Positions 57,653 to 64,000 of a stretch of 64,000 nt of DNA are shown here, one piece after another. Position 1 is the first letter of the stretch; every line of letters starts with the position of its first letter. The notes beneath the pieces are model-generated. The model was not told the DNA's origin and did no database searches. It saw only the letters and a list, made by a program, of their open reading frames with translations. Made by a program: the position numbers and the translations under genes. This stretch comes from Kocuria coralli (lineage in GTDB: Bacteria; Actinomycetota; Actinomycetes; Actinomycetales; Micrococcaceae): the NCBI RefSeq assembly GCF_008831305.1, contig NZ_ML708620.1, positions 62,001 through 126,000 of the forward strand, read 5' to 3'.

Positions 57653-58176
57653 CGGGTTTCCGTGGCCGGGATCTCGGTCCCGGGCCAGGGCGACCCGGTG
57701 CGGGTGATGCTGGTGGTGTCGGGGCCTTCGGAGAGGTCACGTCGGTACGTGAAAGTGGTCCGTCCATCGGTCAGACGCACGTACAGGATCGGTGCCCCGG
57801 TCTCGGAGGTCCCGGCGGAGGCGCTATCTAGTTCCCAGCCTTCGATGGTCCCGGAAAGGACCTTGACGACGTGGGCGTCCTGGTCGTCGCGGGTGACCTG
57901 CAGGTCCAGGGCCTGGTTGTCACCGCAGCGGAACTGGGCATCCAACGGCGGCATGGACCCGTTGGCTGCGATGTAACACGTCAGAGGATCCACGGGTGAG
58001 GTGGAAACGCTTGGTGACATTGTGGGTGAGGCAGGGGTCTGCCATGGGTCGTCACTGTGGAACAGCTGAGGGATCGCGGAGGCGAGGCCGATCACAGCAA
58101 GGATTGTTAGGAAAATCATGGCGTAAGAAATTAGAAGGAACTTCCGGTGCTCCCTGTCTAGTTCATTGGTTTCCAT
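57649..58176 (-). CDS. Membrane-anchored protein A of a paralogous pair
   Basis: 175 residues from ATG 58176 (a GTG at 58185 would overlap the preceding stop). N-terminal cytoplasmic stretch, one membrane helix FLLISYAMIFLTILAVIGLASAIPQL, then an extracytoplasmic domain beginning DPLTCYIAANGSMPPLDAQFRCGDN, where two Cys 16-17 residues apart probably form a disulfide. C-terminal TFTYRRDLSEGPDTTSITRTG and the end EIPATETR match the neighbouring protein. Function unknown; candidates are entry exclusion or accessory channel subunits. Confidence 0.6.
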   Translation of the reverse strand: METNELDREHRKFLLISYAMIFLTILAVIGLASAIPQLFHSDDPWQTPASPTMSPSVSTSPVDPLTCYIAANGSMPPLDAQFRCGDNQALDLQVTRDDQDAHVVKVLSGTIEGWELDSASAGTSETGAPILYVRLTDGRTTFTYRRDLSEGPDTTSITRTGSPWPGTEIPATETR

Positions 58177-58181
58177 GGTGT

Positions 58182-58724
58182 TCACCTGGTTTCTGGTGTG
58201 GGGATTTCGTTGGCCGGCCACGGGCCGGTGCGTTGAATGTCTGTTGATTCCGGACCGTCAGCGAGGTCGCGACTGTAGGAGAAGGTGGTGTCCCCATTGG
58301 TGAGCTTGGTGCGGACGATCAGGGACCCGTCGCGGGAAGTCCCCACGGAAGTGGTTCCGGCCTCCCAACCGCGGATGTGCTCGTTGTTCACGGTGATCTG
58401 AGGAGTGTTGCCATCACGGGTGATGGTGTAGTCCACGACAGCGTCATCCCCGCAGCGCAACTGGAGGGCGCTGGGGTTGACCGAGCCCCCGTCCGCGGCG
58501 ATGTAACAGGTCAGAGGATCCGTAGCTGGCGGTTGGGGCGTGGTCATTAGCTGCCGAGCGCCTTCAACCATGACCGCCACCGGGTTGCCCGGCCAGGTCT
58601 GGAATCCGAAGAACAATGCCACCAGCATCACGATGTTGAGCACTATGAGGGTGATGAAGCTGCCGACCGAGGGGCTTTGACGCTTTGACTCGTTAACTTC
58701 CTGCTTGTTCTCGGTGTCGTTCAT
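58182..58724 (-). CDS. Membrane-anchored protein B of a paralogous pair
   Basis: 180 residues. ATG 58724 with AGGAG upstream. Membrane helix FITLIVLNIVMLVALFFGF, then DPLTCYIAADGGSVNPSALQLRCGDD with the same Cys pair as protein A, and TFSYSRDLADGPESTDIQRTGPWPANEIPTPETR, clearly homologous over about 110 residues. The two genes arose by tandem duplication with later divergence of the membrane part. Placed between nrdH and protein A in one leftward operon. Confidence 0.6.
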   Translation of the reverse strand: MNDTENKQEVNESKRQSPSVGSFITLIVLNIVMLVALFFGFQTWPGNPVAVMVEGARQLMTTPQPPATDPLTCYIAADGGSVNPSALQLRCGDDAVVDYTITRDGNTPQITVNNEHIRGWEAGTTSVGTSRDGSLIVRTKLTNGDTTFSYSRDLADGPESTDIQRTGPWPANEIPTPETR

Positions 58725-58743
58725 GGTGGTCTCCTGGGGTTTG

Positions 58744-58986
58744 TCAGTGGTTGATGGTTTTGATGAGGTCGGGGCGGAACCCTGACCAGTGGTCTGGGCC
58801 GGCGACGACGACGGGGACTTGTTGGTAGCCCATGGCCACGACTTGGTTGTAAGCGTCTTGGTCTTCGGTCACGTCGATCACGGTGTATTCGATGTCGGCT
58901 TTTTTGAGGGCCCGGTAGGTGGCGTTGCATTGAACGCAGGCGGGCTTGGAGTAGACGGTGACTGTGGCGGTGGTTGTGGTGCTCAT
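58744..58986 (-). CDS. NrdH-like glutaredoxin/redoxin
   Basis: 80 residues. Thioredoxin fold with active site KPACVQCNATYRALKKADIEY (C-x2-C), then VIDVTEDQDAYNQVVAMGYQQVPVVVAGPDHWSGFRPDLIKTINH, the NrdH pattern including the cis-Pro VPVV and the WSGFRPD motif. NrdH normally reduces class Ib ribonucleotide reductase; an element-borne copy may serve disulfides of the Cys-pair proteins beside it, though these are extracytoplasmic. ATG 58986 with AAGGAGG. First gene of the leftward operon. Confidence 0.88.
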   Translation of the reverse strand: MSTTTTATVTVYSKPACVQCNATYRALKKADIEYTVIDVTEDQDAYNQVVAMGYQQVPVVVAGPDHWSGFRPDLIKTINH

Positions 58987-59341
58987 CGTGTGTTCCTCCT
59001 TGTTAGGTCCTCATCGGTGGGAGGCCTGTTCGGGGTGTCCCCTCGTTCCTGATAAGCGGAGCAGTGCCGGGTTAGGAGAGGAGCGCAACCCCGTAGGGGC
59101 GGTGGAGGAAGGAATTTCCGCGCGAAATAAGGGAGCTTGCGACCGCGTGCGGAAAATCCTGGGGGAACCGGCGGCGTAGCCGTTTGCGCGTAGCGACGCC
59201 CGGCAATGATGGAGCGTCAGGAACGAGGGGCCCGGTATTCACACCTGGTTCGGTGGTTCTGGTGCATGAGTGAGGGCCTGGTCCCGGTCACGTGGTGGTG
59301 AGCCGGGGCCAGGCCCTGGTTTCTGGTTTTCGGTGTGGTGG
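58987..59341. other. Non-coding interval with structured element
   Basis: 355 nt between nrdH and the small membrane-protein gene. Most of it is the structured element at 59039-59230. The rest (59231-59341) is GC-rich with no gene or motif recognised. Confidence 0.6.
59039..59230. ncRNA. Candidate structured RNA or transfer-origin element, 192 nt
   Basis: Closed by a perfect 14-bp inverted repeat: CCCCTCGTTCCTGA (59039-59052) and TCAGGAACGAGGGG (59217-59230). Inside are further hairpins: CCCC-gta-GGGG (about 59089-59099), TTTCCGC...GCGGAAA (59115-59121/59149-59155, extended by GCG/CGC) and CGGC...GCCG (about 59169-59182), with repeated GCTACGC words on the minus strand. No open frame. It may be an ncRNA (either strand) or an oriT/replication signal. 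Confidence 0.5.
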
Positions 59342-59530
59342 TTAGGCGAAGGTCAGGAATGCGAAGAGCAGGAAGATCCCGCCGAGGACCAACCACACAC
59401 CGCCCATCGAGACGTGGGGGTCTTTGGTATCGGCGATGGCCGTCGCGCGGAGACCGGAGAAGACCATGCTGATCACCACGAAGATCACGACCGGGATGGC
59501 CATCAATGCGAAGACGAGCAGCTGGAACAT
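59342..59530 (-). CDS. Very small membrane protein
   Basis: 62 residues with two hydrophobic helices (FQLLVFALMAIPVVIFVVISMVF and GGVWLVLGGIFLLFAFLTF). ATG at 59530, AAGGA upstream. Typical of small conjugation-associated proteins, no family recognised. Divergent from the T4SS core operon; shares its promoter region. Confidence 0.55.
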   Translation of the reverse strand: MFQLLVFALMAIPVVIFVVISMVFSGLRATAIADTKDPHVSMGGVWLVLGGIFLLFAFLTFA

Positions 59531-59675
59531 GTCGAGTCCTTGAGTGGGAGTTTTGGCTGGTCAAGGGGCTGTGGTTCTAGTGTGCCCCCTCACACAGACA
59601 TCGTGAAAGGCCTGGTGAGTGTGTGACACACGCCGTCGTCGGGGTGGGCCGATGGCCGGTCAAGAAGGCTGGTTG

Positions 59676-59685
59676 GTGACGTCAC
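59676..59685. promoter_or_regulatory. Palindrome GTGACGTCAC in the divergent promoter region
   Basis: A perfect 10-bp palindrome 38-47 nt before the first T4SS gene. Upstream lies GTGTGTGACACAC-like symmetry near 59620. Candidate operator for the divergent transfer and cargo promoters. Confidence 0.45.
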
Positions 59686-59722
59686 GGTCGGTGGCGGGCT
59701 GGTCTTCGGAAACGGAGGCGGC

Positions 59723-60319
59723 GTGAACACGATGTTGAGCGCCCAGGGGTACACCGAACGATCCGCGGATGCTGTGCCCTTGATGACGGTGGTCGCCGGT
59801 GGACTGATCGCGGTGATGCTGGTGGGGATCGCGGCCGGTATTGCGATTGCCGCGCTGAAGGAGGGGGTGGGTCGGAAGACCAACCGCCCCTCGTTGATGG
59901 CAGCCGGGTGGAAGTCAGCCGGGCTGGGGTTCTTCGCAGCTGCGGTGATCGGCTCGGCCGGGACCCTGTTTATGGCCGGTGGGAGTGTGTATTCGCTGCC
60001 GAAGGCGGCGGCCGAGCAGGTGGCGGCGCAGACCTCGACCACGTGCAGCCAGACCTTCGAGAAGAAGGTCACGGACATGAACGATGCCCGCGACATCGTG
60101 AACTCGGATTACAACCTGAGCTCGACGATGAACATCACGATCAATTACTACCCGGATCCGGCTCAGTCGTGTGCTGAGAACACGGTGGATTCGTGCCGGT
60201 TGGTGCATGTGAAGCTGCTTAGTGGTGTCTCCAACATGAATTCCAACCAGTACAACGGCAAGAACGTGGACGAATGGATCGCCCCAGCCGGTACGTGCTC
60301 CACGGGCGACCCCCAGTAA
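59723..60319 (+). CDS. T4SS-associated membrane protein
   Basis: 198 residues. GTG start behind GGAGG. Two membrane helices (PLMTVVAGGLIAVMLVGIAAGIAIAAL; GLGFFAAAVIGSAGTLFMAGG), then an extracytoplasmic domain with four Cys (CSQTFEKKV..., SCAENTVDSCRLVHVKLL..., TCSTGDP), probably disulfide-bonded. No family recognised. First gene of the operon ending in the VirB4-like ATPase, so an outer part of the channel is likely. Confidence 0.6.
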   Translation: MNTMLSAQGYTERSADAVPLMTVVAGGLIAVMLVGIAAGIAIAALKEGVGRKTNRPSLMAAGWKSAGLGFFAAAVIGSAGTLFMAGGSVYSLPKAAAEQVAAQTSTTCSQTFEKKVTDMNDARDIVNSDYNLSSTMNITINYYPDPAQSCAENTVDSCRLVHVKLLSGVSNMNSNQYNGKNVDEWIAPAGTCSTGDPQ

Positions 60320-60418
60320 CCCACAGGGATAGTTCCCTCCGGTGTCTCGGCCGCGTTGATTGCAGCGCCGTGACACTTCCCCCCCTCGATTTTCTTCTTG
60401 TTCTGAAAGGACACCGCA

Positions 60419-60802
60419 ATGTTTGACATCACTTCTTTCGCAGCCACGGTGGACGTGGTTCCGCACCTGAGCCACGTGGCATCGCTTGTGCACATCGGAG
60501 CAGCCGGGTTCGATCCCGGTGTGACGCCGTCCATGGACGGGCCGCTGGCCAACCCATCACAGAAGGTCGTCTCCTGGATCGTGACGGTGGTCCTGATTTC
60601 GTTCGTGGCTGTTATCGCGATCGGTGCGCTGGTGTGGGGCATTGGCTCACTGTCAAAGACTCCGGCGGCGAAGACCGCTGGCTTGGTCGGCATCCTGATT
60701 GGTGTTGGTGGCGCCGTGGTCGCAGGTGCCGGGTCAACGATCGTTTACATGGCCACCTCGTGGAACTTGCTGGAACCTGTCACCAGCAGTGTGGGTCTCT
60801 GA
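60419..60802 (+). CDS. VirB2-like/TrbC-type transfer subunit
   Basis: 127 residues; AAAGGA 7 nt before ATG. A hydrophilic 45-residue N-terminus followed by two helices VVSWIVTVVLISFVAVIAIGALVWGIG and TAGLVGILIGVGGAVVAGAGSTIVYMA, the size and topology of VirB2/TrbC pilin-like subunits of T4SS. The 99-nt interval before it contains a hairpin GTGTC...GACAC that could attenuate. Confidence 0.65.
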   Translation: MFDITSFAATVDVVPHLSHVASLVHIGAAGFDPGVTPSMDGPLANPSQKVVSWIVTVVLISFVAVIAIGALVWGIGSLSKTPAAKTAGLVGILIGVGGAVVAGAGSTIVYMATSWNLLEPVTSSVGL

Positions 60803-60833
60803 GGGCCCGTGACTGGGTGCTGGGGGTGATGTT

Positions 60834-61826
60834 GTGATGTCGATGATGGTGATGGCGCCGGCGAATCCGTTGACGGATTGGCTCTCGGACGCCAGCGATT
60901 CGGGGTTCAACGCCGCGATCGCTCGCGCGGCAGAAGACTCTTGGACGTTCATGTCGGACGCGTTCGCGGCATCAGATCTCTCCCCGGCCTGGTGGGCTGG
61001 TGTGGTGGGTGCCGGTGATGACCCGGGGATGCTGCGGATCCTGACCGTGGTCATGGCGCCGCTGTTGATCCTGTTGGTGGGCTATCAGGCCACCGCCGGG
61101 TTGTTCACCGGGAACACGGCAATGATTCTGCGCGCCGGAGGTATGGCGTTACTGGCGTTGCCGTTGCTGCTGGGTTTGGTGACGGTGGTCATGTTGTTTG
61201 CCTCGGCTTTTGATCAAGGCACGCAGTTCATTCTCTCGGCCAGTGGTGAATCACAAAATATGGCGGGTTTCATGAAACTCTTCGGATTCGAGTTGAACGA
61301 TTCCGGTGAGTTCCAGCAAATGAACAGCGAGTACAACGTGTGGCGCGGGGTTGCCGAGAACTCCAGTGGGTTCGAGTTGTTGATTCCGATGGTGCTTTCG
61401 TTTGTGATTTGGCTGGCGTCGCTGTTCCTGGGATTCATGATGGCGCTTCGCACCACCGCGCTGGTGATGCTGACCGCGATGGCAGCTGTGGCTGTGTTCG
61501 CGTTGTCTTCGGATGCCACCAAGGCGTGGTTCTTCCGGTGGCTGTCGATGGTTTTCGGGTTACTGATTGCCAAACCGCTGTCTGCAGCCGCATTGGTGAT
61601 GGCGATCAGCGTGTTTAGGTACTCGGCCACGACGGCGCAGCTGTTGGCGGCGCTGGCTGCGGTGATCATCGCAGCGATCATGCCCGTGGCCATGATGGCG
61701 CTGTTCTCATTCAGTGCCGTGCAAGCCAGCGGGGGCCTGGAGGCCGCGATGTCTCGGAGTTCCGGATCTTTGATGCGGAACTCCGGGCGCGGTGCCGGTG
61801 CGATGACCCGTTTGATTCGCCGCTGA
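60834..61826 (+). CDS. VirB6/TrbL-like polytopic transfer protein
   Basis: 330 residues with about six or seven membrane segments: MLRILTVVMAPLLILLVGYQATAG, GGMALLALPLLLGLVTVVMLF, LIPMVLSFVIWLASLFLGFMMALRTTALVMLTAMAAVAVFAL, FRWLSMVFGLLIAKPLSAAALVMAISVF, LLAALAAVIIAAIMPVAMMALFSF. A basic Ser/Gly/Arg tail ends it. VirB6/TrbL proteins build the inner-membrane pore. GTG 60834 or ATG 60837. Confidence 0.8.
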   Translation: MMSMMVMAPANPLTDWLSDASDSGFNAAIARAAEDSWTFMSDAFAASDLSPAWWAGVVGAGDDPGMLRILTVVMAPLLILLVGYQATAGLFTGNTAMILRAGGMALLALPLLLGLVTVVMLFASAFDQGTQFILSASGESQNMAGFMKLFGFELNDSGEFQQMNSEYNVWRGVAENSSGFELLIPMVLSFVIWLASLFLGFMMALRTTALVMLTAMAAVAVFALSSDATKAWFFRWLSMVFGLLIAKPLSAAALVMAISVFRYSATTAQLLAALAAVIIAAIMPVAMMALFSFSAVQASGGLEAAMSRSSGSLMRNSGRGAGAMTRLIRR

Positions 61827-61840
61827 AAGGGGAAGAACTC

Positions 61841-63367
61841 ATGAGTACGACGTCGTCAACGAAAGACGCGGTGGTGGGGGCCCCGTTCCCGCGGAAGGCG
61901 AAGAAGGGGGCTGTGTTGTGGATGCCCTGGTCCCAGACCGTGCTGGTTGCAGTGTTCGCAATGCTGGGCGTCTTGGCTGTGGTCCGGGGTCATCTGGGGT
62001 TGTGGGTACTCAGCTGGATCGTGATGATCGCTGTGGCGGTCCCGATCGACAACATGCCTGGCTACGCCAAGGTCTGGATTTTCCTGATTGGTCTGTGGCG
62101 CAGCGCCCGCGGTCAGAGCGAGGGCGTGGCCCGGCCTGCGACGGCGGAGGAGATCGCGGCTGACCGTGAGGCTGAGGCAGCAGCTGTGGCCGCTGGTGTG
62201 GAACCACCGGCTCGGTTGCGGCTGAGCGGTGAGGCAGGCGAGATCCGGCTGTTCACCATGGCGTCCGGGCAGTGCATGGTGTGGGACCCGGTGCACCGCA
62301 ACGCCACCGTGATCGCCCGGGTCCACGGCACCGGGTTCACGATGGCTGAACCAGAAGACCAGGCTGATGTGTTGGATTCCTGGGCTGCAGCAATCAACGC
62401 CCTGGCGGATCACACCGGGGTCGTGGCGGTGCAGGCCAGTGACGTGATGACGGTGCTCTCAGCCGCTCAAGTACGTGAGGCCTACATTCGGCAGGTCGAG
62501 GAATCAGAGATCGCTTCCGGGGCCGCTTTGTCACCGATGCTGCATGAAGACATCCTGCAGACCCTTTCCGGTGACCGGGCTCAAACCCACAACGAGGGCC
62601 TGGTCTCCATCACGGTGCATCAGGGCCTGGTGAAAGAAGACGTGAAGGAACACGGCGGTGGTGTGGCCGGGTTGATGGAGCTCATGGAGGCCGAGATGAC
62701 GGAGTTCGAACGATTGCTCTCAGAGGCGTCGGTGACGGTGACGTCCTGGTTGACCACGGATGCGTTGGCTTTGGTGATTCGAACGGCATTCTCCCCGTTC
62801 GAGGCCAACGATTTGGCCACGGGCATGGTCAAGGTCTCCGCAGCCACAGCGGGGCCGATGGCGGCGAAGGCGTCGTGGGACAAGATCCGGTGTGAGGGAA
62901 CCTGGCACCGGGTGATGCGCGTGGATCTGCCGACGCGGACTGTGAAGGCCGGGTTTATGCGACGGCTCAATGAGGCCGGGGACTTTCCGCACGTGGTCAC
63001 CCAAACCTTTCATTCGGAGGGCATTGCCGCCGGTCTCGCGCGTGCGGAGGCCGAGAACCGCGATGACCTCTCTGCTGACCAGATGCGCGCCTGGGCTGGG
63101 CGGGTGAAGGGCCTGGAAGAGCAGGCCATGAGCAACGAGATCGTGGACCACGGCGATCACGCTTTGGCGGGCTACGGGGATGTCAAGTTCCTGACGATGG
63201 TCGTGGTCTCGGCCGAGTCCGAGGACGAACTGGAATTGAACACCAAGCAGATGATCTCCGGGGCACGACGAGCCGGCTGTGAGGTTCGCACGTTCTACGG
63301 CCAGCAATGGCCGGCATTTCTGGCCGCGGCGCTGCCCTTCGGGCGTGGCCTGCAGGATCGGCGGTGA
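61841..63367 (+). CDS. SCO6880-family T4SS protein
   Basis: 508 residues. N-terminal basic stretch and two membrane helices (TVLVAVFAMLGVLAVVRGHLG; LWVLSWIVMIAVAVPID), then a large soluble part with the family landmarks: GEIRLFTMASGQCMVWDPVHRNATVIARVHGTGFTMAEPEDQADVLDSWAAAINALADHTGVVAVQASD, LVSITVHQGLVKEDVKEHGGGVAGLMELMEAEMTEFERLLSEA and GDVKFLTMVVVSAESEDELELNTKQMISGARRAGCEVRTFYGQQWPAFLAAALPFGRGL. It corresponds to PrgI fused to the VirB4 N-terminal domain in actinobacterial transfer systems. 4 nt before the ATPase. Confidence 0.85.
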   Translation: MSTTSSTKDAVVGAPFPRKAKKGAVLWMPWSQTVLVAVFAMLGVLAVVRGHLGLWVLSWIVMIAVAVPIDNMPGYAKVWIFLIGLWRSARGQSEGVARPATAEEIAADREAEAAAVAAGVEPPARLRLSGEAGEIRLFTMASGQCMVWDPVHRNATVIARVHGTGFTMAEPEDQADVLDSWAAAINALADHTGVVAVQASDVMTVLSAAQVREAYIRQVEESEIASGAALSPMLHEDILQTLSGDRAQTHNEGLVSITVHQGLVKEDVKEHGGGVAGLMELMEAEMTEFERLLSEASVTVTSWLTTDALALVIRTAFSPFEANDLATGMVKVSAATAGPMAAKASWDKIRCEGTWHRVMRVDLPTRTVKAGFMRRLNEAGDFPHVVTQTFHSEGIAAGLARAEAENRDDLSADQMRAWAGRVKGLEEQAMSNEIVDHGDHALAGYGDVKFLTMVVVSAESEDELELNTKQMISGARRAGCEVRTFYGQQWPAFLAAALPFGRGLQDRR

Positions 63368-63371
63368 CCTG

Positions 63372-64000
63372 ATGCCACGGATGTCAGAGACAGAAGGCAC
63401 GTTCCACTCAGTGAGCATTGAACCCGGGTCGGTGACCCGGCGGGAACGACGTGAACTCCGCAGGGCCGGGCAGCGGGCCGGTAAGCACCTGGCCAAGCAA
63501 TGGGCAGGCCAGGCCGTTTCGAAGGCCTTGGACGGACTGCCCGGGCTGACGTTTCCCCGCGGTGGCCGGCGGGTGGCGCGGAACATGCGTGGGCGGATGC
63601 TGCTGCGCCGCCCGGGCTGGAACCGCACCTCCTCGTGGACGTTCGCCTCGGCCTACCCGTGGGTATCGTCCTCGGGGCTGGGGACGAGGAAGTGCTTCAT
63701 TGGTTTTCTGGCCGATGGACGGGGCAAGAAGGCCTCGGGGTCGATGTGGACGATGGACCCGTGGGAGTGCTACGAGCAGGGGCTGATCACGGGCATGGCT
63801 TGCGTGCTGATCGGCACGATCGGCACGGGCAAATCCACGACGGTCAAGACGTGGGTGATGAACCTGGTGATGGCTGGGCGTCGGGCGATGATCATGTCCG
63901 ACATCAAGGATGAGTGGGGTCCGGTGGCGAGGGCTTTGTGTCCTGCGGATGTGAACCCGGTGATGACGGTGGGTGGATCCCATGTGATCAACCCTCTGGA
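63372..64000 (+). CDS. VirB4-like ATPase, truncated by window end
   Basis: The visible 209 residues begin MPRMSETEGTFHSVSI. An Arg-rich segment (RRERRELRRAGQRAGK) leads to a strand-rich N-domain, then Walker A LIGTIGTGKSTTVKTWVMN (GTIGTGKST, residues 148-156) and an acidic strand MIMSDIKDEWGPVARAL. The context (after SCO6880) and GxxGxGKST identify the energising T4SS ATPase, or the ATP-binding half of VirB4. Walker B and the C-terminus are beyond the window. ATG 63372 is 5 nt after the SCO6880 stop. Confidence 0.85.
   Translation, partial: MPRMSETEGTFHSVSIEPGSVTRRERRELRRAGQRAGKHLAKQWAGQAVSKALDGLPGLTFPRGGRRVARNMRGRMLLRRPGWNRTSSWTFASAYPWVSSSGLGTRKCFIGFLADGRGKKASGSMWTMDPWECYEQGLITGMACVLIGTIGTGKSTTVKTWVMNLVMAGRRAMIMSDIKDEWGPVARALCPADVNPVMTVGGSHVINPL

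Larger units (their letters stand above)
47910..64000. mobile_element. Conjugative element (ICE or integrated plasmid), right end outside window
   Basis: From the tRNA to the window edge, genes change from housekeeping to regulators, a rep-like protein with iterons, T4SS components (VirB8-, VirB1/M23-, VirB2-, VirB6-, SCO6880- and VirB4-like), a DUF2637 membrane protein and short cargo genes. Codon usage and GC content are lower in Gs and Cs than left of the tRNA (more GTG/TTG/CGG/GGG in third positions read by eye). No integrase, relaxase or second att copy is in view, so whether it is an ICE or a plasmid-like integrant is open. Confidence 0.8.

Noticed and set aside
47984-64000. Integrase, relaxase, second att site or CRISPR array
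   Set aside because: None is visible in either strand of the window; they may lie to the right of it.

Overview
The window is high-GC DNA from an actinobacterium, most likely of the order Micrococcales and probably the family Micrococcaceae (Kocuria/Micrococcus type). Reasons: a secreted Rpf with the M. luteus layout (Rpf domain, Ala/Pro linker, LysM), a SAM-IV riboswitch before metY-metX, many GTG/TTG starts, and the order glycyl-tRNA synthetase - dus - dgt - dnaG - tRNA-Asn. No species is claimed.

About 1-47.9 kb is chromosomal. It opens with the 3' part of ligA, then an Rpf gene with a long leader, gatCAB, two CPBP membrane proteases around a prolyl-oligopeptidase-family protease, and SAM-IV riboswitch-metYX. 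Next comes an endonuclease-like gene bracketed by two nearly identical 57-nt palindromes. An organosulfur region follows (ssuD, a MatC-like carrier and a divergent ABC importer), then transporters including an FtsX/MacB-type ABC pair, and the translation/replication block glyS-GNAT, TM2 gene, dus, dgt, an AAHS-type MFS gene, dnaG and tRNA-Asn. Last are a small sugar-catabolic operon (Gfo/Idh/MocA dehydrogenase, Hyi-like isomerase, LacI regulator), a second Rpf protein fused to SLH and NlpC/P60 domains, a holin-X-like envelope protein, a DMT transporter and a GT4 glycosyltransferase.

From a tRNA with CAU anticodon (47.91 kb) to the right edge the content changes abruptly into a conjugative mobile element, cut off by the window end. 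Left to right it holds two divergent, paralogous XRE regulators with shared operators; an HTH protein whose gene contains two 24-bp palindromes; a DUF2637 membrane protein; a replication-initiator-like protein whose gene contains four iteron-like repeats; and an ECF-like sigma factor. A cell-wall/T4SS operon follows (VirB8-like protein, SLT-M23 hydrolase, lipoprotein, tandem winged-helix-like protein). A leftward cargo operon comes next (NrdH redoxin, two paralogous membrane proteins with a conserved Cys pair, zinc-ribbon protein, small proteins). The window then shows a 192-nt structured non-coding element and the T4SS core (VirB2-like, VirB6-like, SCO6880-family, VirB4-like ATPase). No integrase or relaxase is inside the window.

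The strongest observations beyond ordinary annotation are: GTNAY half-sites at 11-bp period before both rpf-type genes, resembling MtrA boxes; iterons inside the rep-like gene, one of them in a different reading frame; a family of 24-bp palindromes in the mobile element; the structured element at 59.04-59.23 kb; the Rpf-SLH-NlpC/P60 fusion; and the palindrome-flanked endonuclease gene with matching 10-bp direct repeats.
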